From assembly GCA_964561605.1 (NCBI GenBank), contig CAZLQD010000005.1, positions 211,299-275,298 of the forward strand: 64,000 nt of DNA. Direction: 5' to 3'. The notes beneath the pieces are model-generated. The model was not told the origin of the DNA. It did not search any database and was given only the letters and a program-made list of their open reading frames with translations. A program made the translations under genes and the position numbers. This document shows positions 25,271-33,401 of this stretch, in pieces (position 1 is the first letter of the stretch; the number at the start of each line of letters is the position of its first letter). The stretch comes from JALUZX01 sp964561605 (GTDB lineage Bacteria > Planctomycetota > UBA1135 > JALUZX01).

Positions 25271-27184
25271 ATGAACGCCTCTCCTTTTTTCCCCGAAGGC
25301 CCTCCCCGGCCCGCCCCCCCTTCCATCATCTTCCTCCTGTCCCTGGCTTTCTCCCTGGGAGCCTCGGTGTTCACCTTCCTCCTCCTGGCCCCCTCCCTCG
25401 CCTTCACCTTCTCCCCCTCCCGGGAGATCGTCCTGAAGCCGAAGCCCCGCTCCTGGGAGAAGGCCCGGGGGAAGACCATCGTCTCCCAGGTCTTCCTCGA
25501 CGGGGTTCATACCCGTTGGAACGAATTGCCTCGTCGCGGGAAATGGCGCACCACCGACTCCTCCTCCTGGTTGTATCCGAAACTGGTCTGTCCGGCTTCC
25601 CCGGAAAACCGGATCACCTGCCGGGCCGGAGTCGCCCAGTTCGTCCTGCCAGTGTCGGGTGAGCAGGTCCGCCTGGAGATTTCGTCCCCCGGGACGCCGC
25701 CACTGGTATTCGACCCTCTCCAAAAAAAAGACGCCGGATTCCTTCGCTGGTCTCATTTCCTGGAATACCCGCCGGCAAGAATCGACCTCCGGGTCTTTCC
25801 CCTCTTTCTCCTCTTCTTCCTGGGACTCCTGGTTTCCTTCCGCCCGTGGAAAACCCTGAAGCGGAGGATCCTCTTCCTGGGCGCCTTCCTCGCTTCCGTC
25901 CACCTCGCCGTCTGGTTGGCCTCGCCCATCGGGGCCTTCAACGACAGCCCCTGGTACTTCCGGACATTCCCTCTCTTTCTCTCCAAGGAACCGATCTACT
26001 TTCCGCCGGGTTATCCCGCCTTCATACGGCTCGCCACCCTGATCCCCTTCCTTCCGCCCGGCCTGTCCCTCACCCTGGTCCAGCACGCCCTCTTCACGGC
26101 GGCGGCCGTCATCCTCTTCCTCCTCTTCCGGACCTTCCTGTCCGAGACAGGGGCCTTCGCGGCGGCCCTCTTCGCCGCCCTCCTTCCATCCTCCCTCTAT
26201 TTCCCTCAATGCGTCCTCTCCGAGAACCTCGCCTTCCTGGGAATCCTGGGATTCGTCTGGTTCCTGTCGAAGGGATTCCGTGCCGGGCGCACCCCCCTCT
26301 TCGTCCTGGCCGGCTTCCTGGGAGGATGGGCCGTAACCGCCCGTGTCTCCCCCCTGGGAAGCCTCTTCCTGTTCACCCTTGTCCTCCTCTTCGGAGCAGG
26401 GTTCACCAAGGAGCGGGTCGCCAAGTCGGGCCTGGCCCTGGGCACCCTCCTCCTCGTGGTGTTCGTCCCCATGTTCTGGTCCCTCCTGAGGAAAGGCCGC
26501 TTCGAGCTCACCGCCTCCACGGGTCTCCATCTCTACAACGGGGTGGTGAAACAGCAGGGAATCCTCGATCCCGGCGCCCCTTGCACCCGGAAACTCCTGG
26601 AACTGACAGGGATGCCCCATCCCGAGGAACACTTCCATTGGGAAATTGCGGCGGTCCTGAAGAAAAAAGGCCTGGACACCCTCCGGATCAACGACCTCCT
26701 CAAAGGTGTCGCCCTGGAGAGCATCCGGTCCTCCCCGGGCCGCTACCTCCTGGGTTCCCTCGCCCAGGCCTGGAAACAGGTCAACATGCCTGTGGGCGGA
26801 GACATTCCGATCTGGCCCCAGAACACCGAGCCGGACGACAGGATCGAGACTTGCCCCCCCCTCGTCCCGTCGAGCCGCGGTTTCCAGGCGAGAAGGACCC
26901 TCTTCGACGCCGCCGAAGGCCTTTGGCCCTGGCTGATCTGCGCCTTTCTCGCCGGAGCGGTCCTTTCCCTCTTCCGGAGGGAGAGGACCTATCCCCTGGG
27001 CTTCTTTCTCATCGTCGCCGGTTACATCGGGATCCAGGCCATGGTGGAAATCCTGACACCCCGCTACTCGATGTGCGCCGTCCCCTTCCTGGCGGGGCTC
27101 GCTTTCCTTCCCTTGGATTTCCTCCTGGGAGGTATATCACGGGTCTTCCCGGGCAACCCCCTCCTCCGGACTTTCCGGCGGTGA
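25271..27184 (+). CDS. GT-C fold membrane glycosyltransferase (ArnT/PMT-like)
   Basis: 637 aa from the ATG at 25271; the frame is open much further upstream, but that part overlaps the divergent dehydrogenase and reads as noise. The N-terminus has a hydrophobic anchor (SIIFLLSLAFSLGASVFTFLLLAPS), then a soluble region (60-170), then about ten membrane helices. The loop after helix 3 (GAFNDSPWYF, then YFPPGYPAFIRLA) has the acidic-residue and PPGYP layout of GT39/GT83-like lipid-linked sugar transferases. These enzymes use polyprenyl-phosphate sugars on the outer side of the inner membrane. Acceptor is unknown. It ends 22 bp before the convergent gene at 27206. Confidence 0.6.
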   Translation: MNASPFFPEGPPRPAPPSIIFLLSLAFSLGASVFTFLLLAPSLAFTFSPSREIVLKPKPRSWEKARGKTIVSQVFLDGVHTRWNELPRRGKWRTTDSSSWLYPKLVCPASPENRITCRAGVAQFVLPVSGEQVRLEISSPGTPPLVFDPLQKKDAGFLRWSHFLEYPPARIDLRVFPLFLLFFLGLLVSFRPWKTLKRRILFLGAFLASVHLAVWLASPIGAFNDSPWYFRTFPLFLSKEPIYFPPGYPAFIRLATLIPFLPPGLSLTLVQHALFTAAAVILFLLFRTFLSETGAFAAALFAALLPSSLYFPQCVLSENLAFLGILGFVWFLSKGFRAGRTPLFVLAGFLGGWAVTARVSPLGSLFLFTLVLLFGAGFTKERVAKSGLALGTLLLVVFVPMFWSLLRKGRFELTASTGLHLYNGVVKQQGILDPGAPCTRKLLELTGMPHPEEHFHWEIAAVLKKKGLDTLRINDLLKGVALESIRSSPGRYLLGSLAQAWKQVNMPVGGDIPIWPQNTEPDDRIETCPPLVPSSRGFQARRTLFDAAEGLWPWLICAFLAGAVLSLFRRERTYPLGFFLIVAGYIGIQAMVEILTPRYSMCAVPFLAGLAFLPLDFLLGGISRVFPGNPLLRTFRR

Positions 27185-27205
27185 AGGGGAGGGGGAACGG
27201 CCCCT

Positions 27206-28333
27206 CTAGGGGGACAGGACGAAGACAAGGCCGAAATTCTTCCTCACCTTGCCCTGCACCGCCGTGAGGGCGCCCGCCCCCGAGGCGGTGACCGTGGACG
27301 TCGCGGGACCCTTTCCCTTGGCCCAAAGGACGGGAACCTGCATGTGCACCCCGTTGGTGACGTAGATCCCCCGGTTCCAGGGATCCCCACCGACGGCGGC
27401 GAATTGGCCGTAGAAACGGGCCCCCGAAAACATCGGATCGGCCGGGAGGAAGCCCAGGGGATCCCCGGCCCCTTTCACGAGCCCCCCCGTGTGGTCCAGG
27501 CTCCAGGGCCCCAGGGCGACCATGGAGGAAGGATCCAGGAGGAGCCCGCAGGAGGCCGGGTGGAGGGGAATCGGGTTCAGGAGTCGCTTCGTCCCGAGGA
27601 AGGCGAAGGCCGGGCTCCCCCACATGGGACCGCCCGAACAGGCCCCTTCGAGGCGGAAGCCCGCCCTGCCCGAGGCGGACCAGACGAACTTCATGGCCCC
27701 CCGGAAGGACCCGTGCCGCCTGGGAGCGACACACCCTGCACCGAATTCCACCGACGGCGACTCCGGTCTGGGAGAGACGGCGTCGAAGAAGAGAGGACCA
27801 CCATTGCGCGTGTAGGCGTCGTTGTCGAAAACCTTGAAATCGACTGTGAGGGACCGGCCTCCGGCCAGCGTGAAGCTCTTGCCTCAGCCGCAGGGCAGGA
27901 AGTATTCCGCCGGTTCGGGAAGGGTCCCGTTCTGGAAGCTGGCCGGGAAGAAGACCTTGGTCCTGGAAAGGAGGACCACCGCATCCTTCCCGGTGTTCTT
28001 GGCGAAGACCGGGCTCACCGCCCGGGCCGAGACGGGAGAGGTGGAGACGGTGATCTCCATCTCCACGGAGTACCACCTCCAATCGTATGGCGCGGTTCCG
28101 TCCCTCCGGATCCCGATGTTCCGGAAGGTGAAGGTCTTGGGGGAGACCTTGTCCAGGACCTGTTGCCAGCGGAAGATCCGTCCCGCCCTGGAAGCCGAAC
28201 GAAGGCCGAAGGGAGCCGCGGACTTCTCGGGGCCCTCGACGTTCCTGTAGACCTCGGGGTGGTAGACGTCCTGGACCTGGGCGGCGGCGGAAGGAAGAAG
28301 GATTCCCAGGAGAAGGAGAAGGCGTGGGACCAT
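27206..28333 (-). pseudogene. Secreted beta-sandwich protein gene interrupted by an in-frame TGA
   Basis: Reading starts at the ATG at 28333 (GGGAGGT upstream) with a signal peptide (MVPRLLLLLGILLPSAAAQ). At 27886-27884 a TGA follows PEPAEYFLPCG, yet the same frame continues as coding-like sequence (GKSFTLAGGRSLTVDFKVFDND...) to a TAG at 27208-27206, total 375 codons. The region after the stop resembles the gene at 11848 (HRLDRPFLYKGGNFLVEMKSYD), and the C-terminus has the same Gly/Pro-rich module (GPMWGSPAFAFLGTKRLLN, GARFYGQFAAVGGDPWNRGIYVTNGVHM). So one protein was encoded. Options are a recent nonsense mutation (for example TGG to TGA, giving PCGWGKSF), a sequencing error, or recoding; TGA is a normal stop elsewhere. 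Two shorter annotated pieces would be 27884-28333 and 27206-27751. Confidence 0.7.
27854..27868 (-). promoter_or_regulatory. Stem-loop 15 nt after the in-frame TGA
   Basis: On the minus strand CUGGCC-GGA-GGCCGG forms a 6-bp stem (one U-G pair) with a G-rich triloop beginning 21 nt after the UGA. Position and loop are compatible with the loose layout of bacterial SECIS elements, but GC-rich DNA yields such hairpins readily. Confidence 0.2.
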
Positions 28334-28352
28334 GGGACCTCCCGGAACGGGC

Positions 28353-28381
28353 TTGAAAGGAAGAAGAAAAGGTCCGAAAAT
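28353..28381 (+). promoter_or_regulatory. Candidate promoter of glycerate kinase
   Basis: TTGAAA (28353-28358), 17-bp spacer, GAAAAT (28376-28381), about 140 bp before the TTG start at 28520. Confidence 0.4.
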
Positions 28382-28412
28382 CCCCGTCACGAAAACGGAG
28401 GTTACGAAAAAA

Positions 28413-28441
28413 ATGTTATGGGCCCGGGCACGTTCCCGCAA
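28413..28441 (-). promoter_or_regulatory. Candidate promoter of the interrupted secreted-protein gene
   Basis: On the minus strand TTGCGG (28441-28436), 17-bp spacer, TAACAT (28418-28413), 80 bp before the ATG at 28333. The -35 and spacer match the candidate at 10673-10701. Confidence 0.4.
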
Positions 28442-28519
28442 GGCCCGGACCGGCCCGGCCGGGACCTCCCCCGCCCCGGTGTCCCGCCCTGAACCCCCCT
28501 TCCCGGAAAGGAGGCGAAA

Positions 28520-29650
28520 TTGATCCTGGCGGCCCCCGATTCCTTCAAAGGCTCCCTGTCCGCCGCCCGGGCGGCCCGGGCCCTGGCCGAAGGGGTCGGC
28601 CGGGTCCTTCCCGGGGAAGAGGTCCTCCAGGTCCCCCTGGCCGACGGCGGAGAGGGAACGGCGGACGCCCTCCTTGCGGCCCTGGGGGGGAGGAAGGTCC
28701 CCGCCCGGGTCCAGGACCCCCTGGGCCGCCCCGTGGAGGCCTTCTTCGCCCTCCTGGAAGGAGGAAAGAGGGCCGTCGTGGAGATGGCCGCCGCCTCGGG
28801 ATTGACCCTGGTCCCCCGGGAAGAGAGGGACATCCTGAGGGCCTCCACCTTCGGGACGGGGGAACTGATCCGCCTCGCCCTGGAGGCCGGGGCCGAGGAG
28901 ATCCTGGTGGGGCTGGGAGGGAGCGCCACCTGCGACGGCGGGGCCGGAATGGCCCGGGCCCTGGGCTTCTCCCTCCTGGACGGGGAAGGAAAAGAGCTTC
29001 CCCCCGGCGGCGGCCCCCTGGTGCGACTCGCCGGGATCGAAACCTCGGGCAGGCATCCCGCCCTCGACGGCGCCCGGATCGTCGGGATCTGCGACGTGGA
29101 CAACCCCCTTCTCGGACCCCGGGGGGCCGCCGCCGTCTTCGCCCCCCAGAAAGGAGCAGGCCCGAAGGAGGTGGAAGTGCTGGAAGAAGGGCTGCGCCGC
29201 CTGGCGGAAGCCTTGAAGAGACGTTTCGGCCGGGAGGTGGCGGACCTTCCCGGCGCCGGAGCGGCCGGCGGCCTCGGCGCAGGTCTCGCCGGTTTCCTCG
29301 GTGCCGAATTGGAAAGGGGATTCGACCTGGTGGCCCGGGTCCTCTCCCTGGAAGAGAAGATCTCCCGGGCCCGGCTGGTCCTGACGGGCGAGGGCCGCCT
29401 GGACGGCCAGACCGCCATGGGGAAAGCGCCCTTCGGGGTGATCCGGCTCTGCCGCAGAAAGGGCGTCCCCGTGATCGCCCTCGCGGGGGAACTGGGCCCC
29501 GGCCTGGATGCCCTCTACGAAGAAGGTCTCTCCTCGGCCTTCTCCCTCTGCCCGGGCCCCGTATCCCCTGAAGAAGCCCGAACCAGGGCGGCGGAATTCC
29601 TGGCCGGCGCCGCCGAAAGGGCCCTCCGGGCCTTCCTCGCCCGGCCCTGA
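28520..29650 (+). CDS. Glycerate kinase (GlxK/GarK family)
   Basis: 376 aa, typical length. TTG start with AAAGGAGGCGAAA upstream; no better start exists because the protein must begin ILAAPDSFKGSLSA, the family's N-terminal signature. Further landmarks: PLADGGEGTADALL, the GLGGSATCDGGAGMARALG glycine-rich loop, DVDNPLLGPRGAAAVFAPQKGA, and VLTGEGRLDGQTAMGKAPFGV near the end. It phosphorylates D-glycerate with ATP to 2-phosphoglycerate in this family. The hydroxypyruvate/glyoxylate reductase at 24032 would supply glycerate. The gene is 76 bp upstream of the C2-PASTA protein. Confidence 0.93.
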   Translation: MILAAPDSFKGSLSAARAARALAEGVGRVLPGEEVLQVPLADGGEGTADALLAALGGRKVPARVQDPLGRPVEAFFALLEGGKRAVVEMAAASGLTLVPREERDILRASTFGTGELIRLALEAGAEEILVGLGGSATCDGGAGMARALGFSLLDGEGKELPPGGGPLVRLAGIETSGRHPALDGARIVGICDVDNPLLGPRGAAAVFAPQKGAGPKEVEVLEEGLRRLAEALKRRFGREVADLPGAGAAGGLGAGLAGFLGAELERGFDLVARVLSLEEKISRARLVLTGEGRLDGQTAMGKAPFGVIRLCRRKGVPVIALAGELGPGLDALYEEGLSSAFSLCPGPVSPEEARTRAAEFLAGAAERALRAFLARP

Positions 29651-29726
29651 AGGGAAATTTCCGCTCCCCGGAAAAAAAGCCGGCTCCACCTAAAGCGGTT
29701 CTCCGGCGCCGGTCGAAGATCCACCC

Positions 29727-32700
29727 ATGAGAACCAGGGGCAACGAAACGGCGGCTCTTCTCCTCCTCCTGGCCTGGGCGGTCCTTCTCCCGGCCGGTGT
29801 CTTCGCGGAAAACCCATTCCTGCGTAAGCGAAAGGGACCTTGCGTCGTCTGGGCCGTCACCGTCGTGAAGGCCCGGGGGCTGAGAGACCTGGATCCTCTT
29901 CCCGGGCGGGGGACATCCGACCCCTTCGTCAAAATCATCCGAAGGGAATCGATATACCGGGACGGCCCCTTCCGCGTCCTCTTCCTCCCTGTGGGCCAGA
30001 CACCCGTCGTGGAAAACGACGCCGACCCGGTCTGGAACTACACGGCGAGAATAAAACGCACCCGGAAGGGAAGCCTCATCCTCGTCTTCCGGGTCCTGGA
30101 CAAGGATCCCCACGGCTCCTTCCCCCTGGGGGTGGCCCGCCTCGTCACCGACAAGGGGGGCGTCTTCCGGCTCCGGCTGAAGAGGAACCTGGTCGGCTCC
30201 CGTAACGTCCCGGGGGTCCTCACTGTGAGGGTGGAGAAGATCCTTCCCATGGTCCGGGTCCCCGACTTGATCGGGCTCTCCCTCCGGGATGCCGAAAACC
30301 GTCTTGCCGAAAACGGACTCCACCCCGCCCTCAAACCGGTCTACAAGCCGATCCTCTACCACAGGGGCATGAATTACACGGTCAACAGACAATACCCGGC
30401 CCCGGGAAGCCGGATCCCCTCCCACTCCATGGTCCGCCTGGTCTACACCAGGCCTTTCACCATGACAATGCCCAACCTGAAGGGGCTCACGAGAAAGGAG
30501 GCGGAAAAAAAGTTCCCCGCGATCTTCCGGAAGGGAGTCCGCTTCGGGGAGGAAAAGGCCGGGAGTTCCGACAGGAGCCGCTGGTTCAGGGTGACCGCCC
30601 AGTCCGTCCCGCCCGGGACCACGATCGGTGCGACCACCCCGGTCATGGTCCTTCTCCTCGTCCCCGCGCCGGGGACCCTGGTGGAAGTCCCCGACGTGAA
30701 GGGAAAGCGCTTCTACCGTGCCAGGTGGATCCTCTCCAAGGAATACCTCCGGAACGTAAAGATCCGGAAAGTGGAACACCCGACCCTTCGGGACGTGGTC
30801 CTCTCCCAGGACCCTCCGGCCGGGAGGAAGATCCCCTTCGATTCGCCCCGGGGAGTCACCCTGAGCGTGGCCGTCCTGGCCGACGGCAGGTCCCTGCTCA
30901 CGGCCAAGAGCTTGGAGCCCGGCCCTCCCTTCACATGCTTCTTCTCCAGGAAGAAACACCACGAATTCCGCAAGATCCGCGTCCCCCGCCCGGGTTACCT
31001 CGTCGCCCGGTCCTTGAAGATCACCAGGGGCGCCGACGTGGAGATCCGCTTCTTCTCCCCCGACTTCAAAGTCACCGGCGTCCCTCCCGTCGCCCGGGTC
31101 GCCCCCGGCACCTGGTACGTGGACTTCGCCTCCGGTTACCGGGGGCCCTCACGGAGGCCCGCCAGGCTCCAGGTGGAGTTCGTGCCGGAGTTCGACCCGG
31201 GGGAGCCCAACGACACGAGGGAGACGGCCCGACTCCTGGAGTTTCCCACCAGGATCACCTTCGGCATATGCGGCCCCAAGGATCGGGATCACTACCGGTT
31301 CGAGCTGAAGAAGTCGTCCTACCTGGAGATCCGGGGCGGAAAGGCGATGGAGAGCGACGAGTGTCACGTGGGGATCCGGGTCACCCTGACCGACGGGGAG
31401 GGAGAGAAGTTCTACAGCGGCCCCCTGGATTGCCTGAGATGGCTTCCCCCCGGAACCTACGACCTGGAGTTCTGGGGCGAGGAGGACGGTTTCGACACCA
31501 GGCCCTACACGGTGGATCTCCGCCTCCAGGAGGACCTGGACCGGACCGAGCCCAACGACACCATCTCCGAGGCCACCCTGGTCCGGGTCCCGGCCTACGT
31601 GGCCACACGCTTCGAGAACCGTGGGTCCGATTACTTCCACCTCGTATCGAAGGAGCCGGGCTTCGTGATCGTCTCCACCGGTGGAACGCCCCTGCCCTCG
31701 GCGGTCATCTGCAACGTCACCGACTCCCGGGACAGGCGGATCCTACCCCACGGCCAGCTCCCCAGGGCCATCAGGATCGACAAGGATGCCTTCGTGAACC
31801 TGGGCCTGGAGTGCGGAAAGGACGACGAGCGCCGGGCCCCGGTGGTGGTCCACTTCGCCTTCATCCCCCTGAAGGCCGACCCCCTCGAGCCGAACGACTC
31901 CCCCGGCGGTGCCCGCACCGTGCCCGCCGACACCCCCTTGAAGGCCCTCCTCCTTCCCGCCGAGGACCGGGACTTCTACAAGTTCACCCTGGACAGGGAG
32001 CAGGAAGTGACCTTCGAGATCCTCCAGCGCCCCAAGGAGCACTTCTCCTGCGTGGGGCACCTCTTCGATTCCCGGGGGAAGGAAATCACAAAGGGGCAAT
32101 TCTTCCCGCCCTTCAAGAAGAAGCTCCCTGCCGGCACCTATATCCTGGAGTGGAAGATGGAAGGAGGGATGGGGTTCCTCCAGACCGAGCCCTACGTCTT
32201 CAGGATCACGACGGCCACAGGAAGGAAACCGGCCGAAAAGAAGACCTCCGGCGGGAAGGCCCGGGACCGCTACCGGGTCCCGGGAGGACCCGGGACCGGG
32301 AAGGACGCGGAGGATGCCGTCGCCCTTGCGGCCCGGGCCTACATGCTCCTCCAGAAAGGCCGTCCCGCCCAGGCCCTGGCCCTCTACGTCCGGGCGGCCG
32401 GGAAGATCCCCCGCTCGCCGGCCCTCTGGAACGACATGGGGGTGTGTTCCTACAAGCTGGGCAAATTCCCTGTAGCGGAAAAACTCTTCAAGAAGGCCCT
32501 CGCACTGAAGGGGGACTACACCCTGGCACTCCGGAACCTGGGCGTCCTGGCGAACAGGCTGGGGGATCCCGCCGGGGCCGCTTCCTGGTGCGCCAAGGCC
32601 GTCCGGACCGAGCCCTCGGCGGTGAACCTGAGCTTCCTCGGCCACTTCCAGCTCCTTGCGGCGGCCAAGGCCGGGAACACGGAAAAGAAGAAGGAACTCC

Positions 32701-32801
32701 TCCGGCAGGCCTTGAAGAACCTCAGGCGGAGCTACGACCTGAAGAAGGACCCCAAGGTGGGAGGCCAGATCCGCATCATCGAGAAGGCCCTGGGATCCTG
32801 A
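29727..32801 (+). CDS. Secreted C2 / PASTA / PPC-like / TPR multidomain protein
   Basis: 1024 aa with signal peptide 1-27. Residues 40-170 look like a C2 domain: VTVVKARGLRDLDPL, then TSDPFVKI, NDADPVWNYTARI and LILVFRVLDKDPHG, which also retains several of the Asp residues of calcium loops. Three PASTA-like repeats follow (176-241, VPDLIGLSLRDAENRLAENGL; 246-312, MPNLKGLTRKEAEKKF; 318-384, VPDVKGKRFYRARWIL ending SQDPPAGRKI). Three PPC-like beta domains start at DPGEPNDT (490), RTEPNDT (607) and PLEPND (719). A TPR-type helical region ends the protein (about 855-1015, LWNDMGVCSYKLGKFPVAEKLFKKAL). PASTA usually binds peptidoglycan fragments in Ser/Thr kinases, but no kinase is attached. Likely periplasmic or surface located; role unknown. 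Confidence 0.75.
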   Translation: MRTRGNETAALLLLLAWAVLLPAGVFAENPFLRKRKGPCVVWAVTVVKARGLRDLDPLPGRGTSDPFVKIIRRESIYRDGPFRVLFLPVGQTPVVENDADPVWNYTARIKRTRKGSLILVFRVLDKDPHGSFPLGVARLVTDKGGVFRLRLKRNLVGSRNVPGVLTVRVEKILPMVRVPDLIGLSLRDAENRLAENGLHPALKPVYKPILYHRGMNYTVNRQYPAPGSRIPSHSMVRLVYTRPFTMTMPNLKGLTRKEAEKKFPAIFRKGVRFGEEKAGSSDRSRWFRVTAQSVPPGTTIGATTPVMVLLLVPAPGTLVEVPDVKGKRFYRARWILSKEYLRNVKIRKVEHPTLRDVVLSQDPPAGRKIPFDSPRGVTLSVAVLADGRSLLTAKSLEPGPPFTCFFSRKKHHEFRKIRVPRPGYLVARSLKITRGADVEIRFFSPDFKVTGVPPVARVAPGTWYVDFASGYRGPSRRPARLQVEFVPEFDPGEPNDTRETARLLEFPTRITFGICGPKDRDHYRFELKKSSYLEIRGGKAMESDECHVGIRVTLTDGEGEKFYSGPLDCLRWLPPGTYDLEFWGEEDGFDTRPYTVDLRLQEDLDRTEPNDTISEATLVRVPAYVATRFENRGSDYFHLVSKEPGFVIVSTGGTPLPSAVICNVTDSRDRRILPHGQLPRAIRIDKDAFVNLGLECGKDDERRAPVVVHFAFIPLKADPLEPNDSPGGARTVPADTPLKALLLPAEDRDFYKFTLDREQEVTFEILQRPKEHFSCVGHLFDSRGKEITKGQFFPPFKKKLPAGTYILEWKMEGGMGFLQTEPYVFRITTATGRKPAEKKTSGGKARDRYRVPGGPGTGKDAEDAVALAARAYMLLQKGRPAQALALYVRAAGKIPRSPALWNDMGVCSYKLGKFPVAEKLFKKALALKGDYTLALRNLGVLANRLGDPAGAASWCAKAVRTEPSAVNLSFLGHFQLLAAAKAGNTEKKKELLRQALKNLRRSYDLKKDPKVGGQIRIIEKALGS

Positions 32802-32857
32802 GGAGGACCGGGGCCCTCTCCCCCGGCCTTCCCCGGGGAACCCTCCTCCCGCCCCCA

Positions 32858-32887
32858 CTGGATCGGCCCCTTCCGGCCTGCTAGAAT
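32858..32887 (+). promoter_or_regulatory. Candidate promoter of the small gene at 32943
   Basis: CTGGAT (32858-32863), 18-bp spacer, TAGAAT (32882-32887); third instance of the CTGG-N20-TA(G/C)AAT layout. Leader of about 50 nt. Confidence 0.4.
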
Positions 32888-32942
32888 CCCTAGCGCCTTG
32901 GAATTCCAGGAAAGGCCGGGAGAAGAGAAAGGGACCCCCCCG

Positions 32943-33371
32943 ATGAAACCAGAGGAAGAAGTAGAGCTCCTGCTCAATCAGGGCATCCCCTTCGCCGTGG
33001 AGATGCTGGAAAAGTACGGCGAGTTCTACCCCTTCGCCCTGGCCCTTTCCCAGGACGGCACGCCTACCCAGATCGGGATCGATCCCGGCTCGGAACACCC
33101 CGAAAGCACCCATGTCCTGGCCCTCCTCCAGGAGGCCATGGTGAAGGGCGCCGCCGAGGGAGAGTACAAGGCCACGGCCCTGGTGGTGGACGTCTCCCTG
33201 GAAGGCGCCCAGGGAGTGGAGAACACCGACGCCATCCAGGTCGGCCTGGAACACAGCTCCGGGTATTGCGTCAACGTATTTCTTCCCTACTCCAAGACGG
33301 AAGGGGGAGAATTCTCCTTCGGGGAACTCCTTGCCTCCCCCAGGGAGAGCACGGTCTTCGACGCCCCCTAG
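32943..33371 (+). CDS. Small cytoplasmic protein of unknown function
   Basis: 142 aa from the ATG at 32943; a TTG at 32898 in frame is possible but the region before 32943 reads poorly. No signal peptide or membrane segment. The sequence is acidic with an alpha-beta pattern: EEEVELLLNQGIPFAVEMLEKYGEFYPFALALS, then ALVVDVSLEGAQGVENTDAIQVGLEHSSGYCVNVFLPYSKT. I do not recognise a named family; the middle strand and final NVFLPYSKTEGGEFSFGEL suggest a compact single-domain fold. It is alone between the C2-PASTA gene and the convergent ABC exporter. Confidence 0.7.
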   Translation: MKPEEEVELLLNQGIPFAVEMLEKYGEFYPFALALSQDGTPTQIGIDPGSEHPESTHVLALLQEAMVKGAAEGEYKATALVVDVSLEGAQGVENTDAIQVGLEHSSGYCVNVFLPYSKTEGGEFSFGELLASPRESTVFDAP

Positions 33372-33401
33372 GGAGTGCCCCCCCGCCCGGAGGTCCTCCC
33401 C

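Noticed and set aside
25130..26638. 502-codon minus-strand frame opposite the GT-C gene
   Set aside because: Gly/Glu/Arg-rich low-complexity reading that mirrors the Leu/Phe/Pro-rich membrane protein on the other strand; no recognisable motif.
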